DNA of 64,000 nt from Hippopus hippopus (taxonomy: Eukaryota; Mollusca; Bivalvia; Cardiida; Cardiidae): NCBI GenBank assembly GCA_946811185.2, contig OX328104.1, forward strand, positions 53,490,505-53,554,504. Reading direction: 5' to 3'. The position numbers were made by a program, and so were the translations under genes. The notes beneath the pieces are model-generated. The model searched no databases. It was not told the origin of the DNA and was given only the letters and a program-made list of their open reading frames with translations. Of the stretch, positions 56,116 through 64,000 are shown piece by piece (position 1 is the first letter of the stretch; the number at the start of each line of letters is the position of its first letter).

Positions 56116-56600
56116 TCAAGACTTTAACCTATTCAAAGCCATTAATTGATTATTTGGAAGACTAGGGTCTTTACCTTTGAAAGATAAATGCATAACATAA
56201 TAGTCATTTTCAACATAAATTCCATCAGACAATACTGATAGGAATCTCTGATCTTGTTGAGATAATGCTGTGCCACTGATACCAGAGTCAGAGAACTCAT
56301 GTTCCATGACCCGAAGGATGTCACTAGGAAGTATTTCTTTTACTTCAGTTCTCAAAGAGGAAATGAGAAAGAGTACACGAGAGAAGAACTATAAGGTTGC
56401 TTATCATTGTCTTCTTCGTGAGAAATAATGCGATGACTTACTCCTATTGGGTCATCTTCATTATCAAAGGCTCGTACAATGCCTACGATACCCCAACCTA
56501 GGTCAGTTTTCTGCGCATACGGACCACCATTCACACATGAAATGACAGATCTTGGCACTTATGCCTTTGGGCGGTTGTAACCTGTGAGCAAACCAATCTC
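56116..56600 (-). pseudogene. BEL/Pao protease-like and linker region
   Basis: On the - strand: SVISCVNGGPYAQKTDLGWG and IVGIVRAFDNEDD (56558-56440), the segment that follows the aspartic protease in BEL/Pao proteins, then ILRVMEHEFSDSG, LSQQDQRFLSVLSDGI and YYVMHLSFKGKDPSLPNNQL (56300-56130), the linker leading to the RT. One frame change lies near 56355. Confidence 0.7.
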
Positions 56601-56927
56601 ACAATGTTTAAAAGGAAAAAGCTCCTTTGCAATTTCTCTCAAATGAAGCCATTGATCTGCAATCTTATGGCCCTAGTGAAGGCAACTGGCAATGGTATTT
56701 TTGTTTGGCTATTAAAGCCTCTCACAAGCAAATTTATTCTCTCCCAACATTGTTGAAATTGACAGTTCAACTTCTGTGCCTGACACACCTAATGACTAAC
56801 ATATGTCTCCAGAACAAAGGCTGTACTGTACTGTGTGTCCAGTGATGCAAGTATTTCACTATTGGGGTTGTCACGATGTGAAAGATGCACAGACACTATC
56901 ATAGAACATTAGAGTTGGTTCTTACCT

Positions 56928-57625
56928 ATCCGAAGGCAAATTGGCCATATTTTGGCTTTGGGGTACACTTAGTACTCCTATGCAGACAACGCACTTTGTT
57001 AAGTGAAACGAAACCGCTGAGCTACAGCCGTATTTATCCAAATGCCATGGGACCTGATCATATTCGTAGTAATGTCACGACCTTGATATTGTGCCTTAGC
57101 ATGAAAATGGCGAATGATCAACCTTATAATATGGCCATTTCGTGACAAGATGGCCGGGCGCTTTACAGAATCTGGCATTTCTGACCTTCTAATTCGTCCT
57201 CCCACTCTCAAGATTCCATTCCTGTCTAAAAATGGATCTAACTTGCGCAATGTGGAACTGCAACGTATAGTACTATGTTGAAAAGGACGTTTACCTGAAG
57301 TGGGCGAAACTGCTTTAGTAACACTCTAGTGAAACAACTTCGTTCTTGAAATGCTCTTGTTGAAGTTACCTATCTCGTTTTCAGCTCTATGAAGTTCAGT
57401 AACATTAACAGGTTCATTAGCGTAGATGGATTGTTTTGATTGGGTAGAATCTACTTCTGGGGATTTCTTGGTTTTAAGACAGCGGAGTTGATGTAAAACT
57501 CGTAGGCAAACTGCAATAGCCCTTTTTGCCCCATGCCAATCTGAGAAATACTTAAGGCGTTCAATCAATGAACCAAACGTGATTTTGTTTCAGACAAGAA
57601 ATAGTGTCCCTTTATCAATTCTATT
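56928..57625 (-). pseudogene. Duplicated BEL/Pao integrase block (no nested transposon)
   Basis: Nearly the same as 52165-52360 plus 53275-53762: it includes IERLKYFSDWHGAKRAIAVC and the H2C2-type HIIRLIIRHFHAKAQYQGRD with DPFLDRNGILRVGGRIRRSE. It sits between gag and protease, out of order. A ~45-bp direct repeat (CTATTGGGGTTGTCAC... CACTATCATAGAACATT) flanks it at about 56860-56912 and 57625-57663. Confidence 0.8.
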
Positions 57626-57781
57626 GGGGTTGTCACAATGCACAGGCACTATCATAGAACATTTTCAATCTGATTTTAAATCAGAAAGAAGCGTTGTCCT
57701 TGCATTTATAGAATGACTTATAATAGGCTTTCTTTCTGCTGGTTCAGCAGAAGATGTTGGATTTGTTGAACCTTCGTCCTG

Positions 57782-57967
57782 TTAAATCCTTTTATCACCA
57801 TGCAATGATGTTGGGTGATGTTTGTTGCATATTTTACACCTTTTAGGGTGTTTACACCTTTTAGAAACATGGCCACTCTGCAGACATGCAAAACAAAGAT
57901 TTTTGTCCTTGATGAACAACTTCTTTTCATTCAAAGCTTTTGTTAAGAATGAAGAGCAATCAGCCAA
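57782..57967 (-). pseudogene. BEL/Pao gag zinc knuckle
   Basis: On the - strand: CFACLQSGHVSKRC, a C-x2-C-x4-H-x4-C knuckle, followed by CKICNKHHPTSLHG, a second metal-binding-type motif. This pair is usual between gag and protease in BEL/Pao elements. The upstream gag core (about 58280-58760) shows a KRIHYLKK phrase with frameshifts. Confidence 0.78.
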
Positions 57968-59546
57968 GTCATGTGATTTGTTTCAAAGCAAGCGATGTGG
58001 TTCATCTTTCGTATTTTGTTTGTCAGTGCTTCTGTTTGCGTCTTCTAACGTACTAGAAAGAAGCGATCTGCTGCCATAGGCACTTTTTTCATGTTTATTT
58101 GTTGCTTTTTTGGTTATATACCCATCATTTGGCCGAAAGAAATTGTAGAAAATGTAGAGAAGTTATGAAGCACAGGCTATAACTACATCTTTAGAGATAA
58201 AACTCACGAATTCCTTGAGGGGGGGGGAAAAGGAAGAATCAGACAATTCTACCTCATCTAGAGAAAAACCAGTTAGGTAGTTTGATTACAGCTTTCTATT
58301 TTCTCTGTCAGCGTTTAAGACTCCTAAAATTGCTATGGTATGCATTGCAGTGTTACATTGGTAAAGGAAATCAGGAAACCACTGGAGACCTGTGCCATCT
58401 CTTGCTTGAAGTTTGAACCACTTTTCTAATTTATCTCTTAAGGTATTTGCCACTCCGAGGTGGTTCCCATATCTCTTATACAGAATTTTCTAAGCCTCCT
58501 CATAAGCATCATCTGATGGCATCAACAAATCAATTATATCCCTTACAGGTGAGGGTATGAACCTTTTTTAGATAATGAATCCTTTTAGAAGGAGGAGTAT
58601 TCCTCCGATCAATTAGAATCCGAAAAGATGACTTCCAGCCAAGGTAAGTAAGGGGGTCGCCATTAGAGACACTTGGTTCAAGTGAAGGCAGGATTTGAGC
58701 AGAATCTGTGTAAGCGTCACCTTGAGCTGCGCTTTGATCGTTAGCTATACATGTAGATGTGTGCGAAAAACTTGTTGAAGAACGGAAATGTTATAACACT
58801 TGTACTGCTTGGAAATGCAAACCGCACATGTGAAGGAAAAAATTTTGTTTTATGTTGAAGTGAAACACTGTAAGTATGATATATATCTTAACCTTCAAAT
58901 AAAGTCAAAGCTGGTGTAGGTGAACTGAATGGTTGAATATTGGGTATTGCTGTACGTGGTTGTGACATAAGGAAGTGTTTTTCAACATAATCTTTGACAA
59001 AACTTGTTTTGTCAAGAGGGGCTACTGGAATTTAAAAGATACTCTCATCACAGAGAAAATGTTAACGGACAATAACAGCACTGATAAATATCTTTATTAC
59101 TTGCGCAGGATACCTAGTTCAGTGCTTCAGTAATATCAGGAGCCTGTATCCTAATTTAACTACAAGAAACTTTTTATATCTGGATTGCAGATTTTCAAAA
59201 AGTTAATAGTACTGAACTGTTGACATCTTATATAAAGCATATTTCTTGATGAGGTTCACAATACAGAACTGTTGACATCTGGAGCACATATCTTGAAACT
59301 TAAAGTAGGGTACAGTTGACATCTAGAGCACAGTCTTGTTAAAGTTAACAATACAGAACTGGTGACAGGGATATGATAACATGTGAGACTTATCTGGAAC
59401 CCAAATCTTGATAAAGGTAATATGTTAGAATTCTGGAGTCCATATCTGTAACTTGAACCATCATTGATATGAATGTTGTCTGGGACCTAGTTCGGCTGGT
59501 CGTATCTAAATTTACCGATGAACCATTTGACTATTCCTGTGTTCAC

Positions 59547-59895
59547 ACAAATGAATTTTAATAATTACACCGTTCATATCCGAAGTACCAGCCATCCGAC
59601 AAGTGAAAAATCATTGGAAAATACAGCCATATACAAAACGATAGAAATTTTTTTACAGCGGGATAAATGACCAATAAGTTTTTTAACTTAGATATCGCTT
59701 TGGGCTTGATATAACTCAACACAACGCATGTCACCCTCAATTTTCTTCGCAAACCGTGTGACGAGGCCGCTCACAAATGGCGCAAAAGAGAAAAAGGAAG
59801 GGACGTAACGTTTTAAGTTTCAATGAACCATAACGAGCGGGTTCAACTAAGAGTCTGGAAAAAAACTAACTCGTATCCCGCTATACTATGCAGTC
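59547..59895 (-). repeat. Candidate 5' LTR of BEL/Pao element
   Basis: Direct-repeat partner of 50635-50991. Shared words include CAACACAACGCATG, CACCCTCAATTTTCTT and ACTCGTATCCCG(A/C)TATACT. Gag begins about 800 bp away on the same strand. Alternatively, both could be copies of an unrelated dispersed repeat. Confidence 0.5.
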
Positions 59896-59899
59896 ACAC

Positions 59900-61360
59900 A
59901 ACCTTTAATAGACAGTCATTTGTCTGTCATTTTTGCCTGAATTTTAATTCACTTGCAACTTTATTAGGGCTCTACGATTGCCCTCACAGCTATAGATTGT
60001 GGCCCTTTTAATCAGGATCAGGCGGCACTAATGTCAGATGTTATCTCGATACTAAACACTATGTTGAAAGATTTCGTGTCTGTTCTTGGCTGAAGGTTTT
60101 ATTTCATTTTGCGCACTTGAAATGAATTGTAACATCGTTTATAAATGCAACCTTTTTTTCTTTGTTTATTTTTTAATAACTGCTTTTTCTTTTAAATTTG
60201 CAAAAAAAAAGAAAAAGAAAAAAAAAAAAAATACCAACAGCAATTAAAATTCTGTTCTGCTTTGTTCCATGTTCCGTAAATACTGATGGGGTTGAAATGC
60301 AATCATAGTTACTGGTTGTCTGAGTATGCATATTCCTTAACAACTTACCAGTCACTTATTGCAATAAAGCTTAATGCAACAGTATAAATTTTGATGGGTT
60401 TATAGAGAACAACCTTTCCTACCAAAAATAACGCAAAAACAAACAAAACACAAACTTTGGATGAAATGCCGTTAGGAAAATGTACCCCCACCCTCTTCGA
60501 AAATTCAGCCGACTAAAAAATTATCCTCGTTTTATGACGTCATCATCATCAGCTAGACTTATTTTTAATCAGTCTGATCAAATCATTTTTCGTACCAAAA
60601 GGATTACCCTCCATCCGTTTATCACGTCTCAAAAAAAAAAAAAAAAAAAATAAAAATTATGGTGAAATAGGTAGGCCAAAATCTCAAGTATTTTCACCAT
60701 GACCACAAAAAATCAGGCCTCATTTTGTAATTTTGTCAAAAATGATAGTTTCTTCCAAAGTATTTATTTTTCTAAACATCATTTTTTGTCTTCTTCAATA
60801 TTCTACTTATAGTTACCTGTCCGATACAGTCATCTCTCTTTGAGCACTCTTTTGCATACTAAGTAACAGGCAGAAGCAGGTTTCACGAAAAGAAACTTAG
60901 GTATCTTATTTTGCTCAAATTCACTATAAGACTCATTTTCTGACCTAAGTTCGTTACTCGGGACACATTTCACTAACATTAAAAAGCTTAATGAATGTCT
61001 CAAATCTTGAGTTGACACAACAGTTTCAGACTCATCTCAGCAGAATATAGAACTTATCTCGATAACAATGCCGAATAAACCAAAAATCTATAATAAGATT
61101 CTGGCCAGTTCTTTCAATAAAAAGTATTAATAATGTATTCACGCTTGTATAAGATTCTTTATACCATATAAAGTGACTAAGCCTCGCATAATTCTATAAA
61201 ATGTACACGTACACTTTCACCCATACACCACCTATCAAACAGACTATCTTTCTCTCTTGCAAACTCAACAAATGTTTTGACAGCTTGCTTTCTTAAATTT
61301 CTAAATTACTGCCTATTTGCTTCCATAGACCCTAAGAATTGTCTCTTTTACAGTTTTATT
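59900..61360. other. No recognised feature
   Basis: AT-rich, with poly-A tracts at 60200-60232 and 60630-60652. No ORF with family motifs. Confidence 0.35.
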
Positions 61361-61368
61361 ATCCCCCG

Positions 61369-61620
61369 CCGAAGACGGAGGAATATAGTTTAAGCGTTGT
61401 CCGTCCGTCCATCCATCCGTCCGTCCGTGTGTCCGTCCTGGACAATATCTCGAATACCACTGGACAGAATTTCGTGAAACTTTATACGTTTATACAATAA
61501 CCTATTTTGCCGATACACTTTTTTTTTTTTTGATTCGATGCAAAATGGCAGACTGGGAGCGATTTCGAGTTACGCGGTCGCGTAAATTTTTGAAAAGGTC
61601 TTTTTCGGCAGGGGATATCA
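61369..61620. mobile_element. Short repeat with inverted ends and GTCC microsatellite
   Basis: Starts ATTATCCCCCGCCGAAGACG and ends TTTTTCGGCAGGGGATATCA, so ATNTCCCC(C)GCCGAA is inverted at the ends. A (GTCC)n stretch lies at 61400-61436, followed by TCTCGAATACCACTGGACAG. This layout recurs in mollusc genomes as far as I know; the class is not certain. Confidence 0.6.
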
Positions 61621-61709
61621 TTTCAACGAAATTGCTTGTTATCACTACTCTGTTCCGGGCTAAGAGCGAGATACATTGCTGGTGCTTTGCCTGTTAAAAC
61701 ACTTTCAAG

Positions 61710-62222
61710 TAAAAATGTTTATTTGTCTAATGGCCAGGTAAGATATTTGGCTAGTTTTTCAAAGAGAAGAAAATACTTGTCTACCTCCTTTTCTTGAAAA
61801 GCTGGAGCAAAACGAACGTGTTTGGTAAAATCAAAATTATATAATTTTTCTTTTTCAATAAAAATACGAGCTTCTATTTCTATTTCTCTAATTTCTTTTT
61901 CTAGTGCTAGTTTTTTCTCTCTGTAACTGTATCCCTAACTGCCGTTTCTCTTCTTCTATTTCTTTTCGGTGATCCAATTCCATTTCTTTGATTTTATTAG
62001 CTTCCGAAACTTCTTCTTTTGAAACATATTCCACAGCATCTTCTTCAATCTTTTCATATTCTACCAGATGAATAATTATGACATCAAAAATTTGCTGTTT
62101 TTAAAATATCTTTTAACTGAAAGGCCTAACTTATCATCTAAGTCCAAAAGCTCTATCCTTTTAAATTTTATAAGCTTTTCTAAAGATGGATCTTCTAGGA
62201 ATCTTTCTACACTTTAAGCCAT
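61710..62222 (-). pseudogene. gag-like fragment of an LTR retrotransposon
   Basis: On the - strand an ATG at 62222-62220 begins MA, then a TAA as third codon, then SVERFLEDPSLEKLIKFKRI. A Lys/Glu-rich coiled-coil-like stretch (ALEKEIREIEIEARI) follows in another frame, then NFDFTKHVRFAPAFQEKEVD and KYFLLFEKLAKYLTWP. The F-D-x-x-K-H-x-R-x-x-P-x-F-x-E-x-x-V-x-x-Y-F phrase is that of gag-like N-terminal regions of Gypsy-type invertebrate LTR elements. There are several frame breaks; no pol follows. Confidence 0.6.
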
Positions 62223-63217
62223 TTTTAATTAAATTCTAAAGGAAGCGACACAATATAAGATACATTAACAGAAAATTCTATGACAGATATAAATGATAAA
62301 TCTCCACATTTTTGCTACTTCGACGAAGAAATAGCTGTTATTAAACGGCTAAGATACTGTTATACAATTGCAATAATAAAACCCTACATTATTTTGTATC
62401 TCGGACGACCCCCCCAACAATCTATTACGGTGTCTTGGATACCGAATTGATACGGCTTAAATGATGGTGTAATACATTAAAGAAGAACAGAATAATTCAA
62501 AACACAGTAATTTACAATACAAATTATTATCAGTTCCTACTAACACTTCACAGACTCTAAAAAATTTCAATTGTCTTAGAATATTACTATTCCATTAATC
62601 CAGAATCGGAGAATGCCACACATAAAAGAACACATAACATTCCTGGTCTCAATAGAACTCCAAAAGGCTGAAAATCCAACGATGACAGCATATGAGTTAA
62701 CGATGATACGAGTAGAATATTTAATCTTTAAATCGTTTCCAAACTTCAGTCGTAAACATCAATCTCAAAACTTTTCTCCTTTTCCAACCCTCAGGTGTTT
62801 GGACTTTTATGTATCGTAAAAGAAGAATCGAGTACACCCGGAAGCTACCGAAAGTATTTTCGAGAAAACACAGAGGAATTCCCGATAAACGTGTACGATG
62901 GATTATGGTAAAAATAACATTAATTTTTCTTTGAGACCAGGATATGGACCTATCATACAGATAGTTAAGTACCTACGGTTCTATCGATAATAATAATTTG
63001 CTAATTACAAAGTAACTGTGAAAAAATAATATTTTTTAGATTATTCTGCGTACGTCTTGTTTGTAAACAAAACATCGAAAGTACTAGAATAGTCACAAAC
63101 ATTCCGTAGCAGTGTGCATAGTACACGGCGATATCAAACATTTTCTTACTTTGAAACATTGAGTTTTGAGTCCTGAGTGATTCTCGAAATTTTTAAGTAA
63201 TGTTGCTTTGAACAAAT

Positions 63218-63220
63218 AAC

Positions 63221-63249
<29 letters not shown>
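63218..63249. repeat. AAT microsatellite
   Basis: (TAA)n of about 30 bp. Confidence 0.95.
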
Positions 63250-63251
<2 letters not shown>

Positions 63252-63291
63252 TAGATCTAGATCTATTCGCTTAAGGAAAAATAAAATAAAA

Positions 63292-63362
63292 TAAAATGAC
63301 ATCACAGAATTCGAACCTGTGACACTCTGCACTGAGGGTATGTGCGGTACCACTACATCATG
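63292..63362 (-). other. tRNA-like sequence (SINE head or pseudogene)
   Basis: On the - strand: GATGTAGTGGTACCGC (box-A-like) and ACAGGTTCGAATTCTGT, a well-paired T arm with a correct 7-base loop. The acceptor stem does not pair. An A-rich (AAAT)n tail on its 3' side (63275-63292) suggests a retroposed copy. Confidence 0.55.
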
Positions 63363-63774
63363 GAGACATTGCTCAATGAAAGTTTATTTAATTTGAAGTT
63401 AGTGCGCATAAATATTTCATCAAATTCCAAATCCCATCGTCTTACATGTATTACTGATTTACCTTTTTAATTCGTTGTGATTTAAAAGATAAAGCAATCG
63501 TGGAGAAACTTAAAACAAAATTGAAGTAAAATTAATTTGAAAATCAGATCTACATTTTTATACTTGATACAATTTAATACGGTAAAATTGTATCTTTTTA
63601 AAATTAACACCATTTTCGCAAAAAAAAAGAGGTTTTTAGATTGACGTCAGTGGCGACGTCGACAAAAGTTTGCGAAATAATAACACAATTTGGTTGCAGA
63701 GATCATCAACTTTGATGTCAGGCGTGGAACAAGAATTATACATTAGTGGAAAATCCATTAAAAACCGAGTGGCT

Positions 63775-64000
63775 ACCAAAAGTAAACACTGCAGGTGTAA
63801 AGATGCATTTACATTTAAATCATACTATTTAAAAGTATGAAAATGTTTGGAAGATGACGATCTGTTAGTGTACGATCGGTCCATGTATCCATGTGTTAGT
63901 CGCTGGAAAAAAAAAGAAGGTAAAAAGTTGCCTATTTGGGCTACCATTTCTTTACTTCTTACATGGTTTTGAAATTCATTTTTCTGACAAAGACTAACAC
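63775..64000. mobile_element. MITE of the 24809 family, cut by window end
   Basis: AAAAGTAAACACTGCAGGTG, then TAAATCATACTATTTAAAAG and GTGTTAGTCGCTGG, in the same order as at 24809-24950. The right arm lies outside the window. Confidence 0.6.

Larger units (their letters stand above)
50635..59895 (-). mobile_element. Decayed BEL/Pao LTR retrotransposon with nested insertions
   Basis: From high to low coordinate: candidate 5' LTR (59547-59895); gag (about 58280-58760); zinc knuckle (57782-57967); a duplicated integrase block (56928-57625); protease-like region (56116-56600); reverse transcriptase (55730-55960); RNase H region (53800-54260); integrase (51700-53714, split); pol stop (51259-51261); candidate 3' LTR (50635-50991). 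The order is that of BEL/Pao elements. It is interrupted by a TTAA element (54561-55405), a SINE (about 55560-55720) and a TA-flanked DNA transposon (52361-53272). Many stops and frameshifts show it is inactive. Confidence 0.8.

Overview
This is eukaryotic nuclear DNA. Its AT-richness, GT-AG introns, microsatellites and very dense interspersed repeats suggest a marine invertebrate. A mollusc, probably a bivalve, is my inference, resting on tRNA-derived SINEs that end in a GGCGTTAAAC(A/C)CC tail followed by CAAT/CAAC-type runs, a repeat bounded by TCGCTCACCTGA / TCAGGTGAAC, and a CCCCCGCCGAAG...TTCGGCAGGGGAT element with GTCC microsatellite. No bacterial operons, CRISPR arrays or viral genomes were seen.

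Layout. (1) 1-17.6 kb, + strand: the 3' part of one multi-exon gene for a large extracellular protein made of fibronectin-III-like repeats with the signature V-D-x-(T/S)-x-P, G-(L/I)-x-(x)-Y/F-x-V-T-A-(Y)-N and D-x-E-S-G-I. Eleven exons could be joined in phase, about 1,550 codons, with a stop at 17588-17590. One exon carries a single-base frame disruption at about 14170. The 5' end lies outside the window. Introns hold a decayed mariner, SINEs, a tRNA-bearing inverted-repeat element and a nested 3-kb element. (2) 17.6-28 kb: no convincing exons; several families of short inverted-repeat elements, SINEs and a modular 1.7-kb repeat. (3) 28-38 kb: a transposon cluster with a decayed Tc1-like copy, a nearly intact mariner with TIRs and TA duplications, a Tc1 element with TIRs, a SINE, a second Tc1 copy and a split mariner, then a tRNA-like sequence. 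(4) 38-47 kb: tandem-like ~145-bp repeats, a 76-bp AG microsatellite, a 770-bp foldback element and, at 45950-46168, a single phase 1-1 exon encoding a thrombospondin type-1 (TSR) domain. (5) 47.6-50 kb: a non-LTR retrotransposon 3' end with a 930-bp TTAA-flanked element beside it. (6) 50.6-59.9 kb, - strand: a decayed BEL/Pao LTR retrotransposon with candidate LTRs, interrupted by a TA-flanked DNA transposon, a TTAA element and a SINE, and carrying a duplicated integrase block. (7) 60-64 kb: a gag-like fragment of another LTR retrotransposon and small repeats.

The host coding content is two kinds of extracellular module (FN3-like and TSR), both spliced mostly in phase 1, as expected of shuffled extracellular domains. 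The rest is a layered record of transposition, in which several insertions can be ordered because they sit inside one another. I see no clear undescribed multi-gene system. The most unusual structures are the 76-bp inverted-repeat element with a tRNA-like core, the TTAA element nested in a palindrome-rich element in an intron, and the internally duplicated BEL/Pao copy that preserves the empty site of a later insertion.
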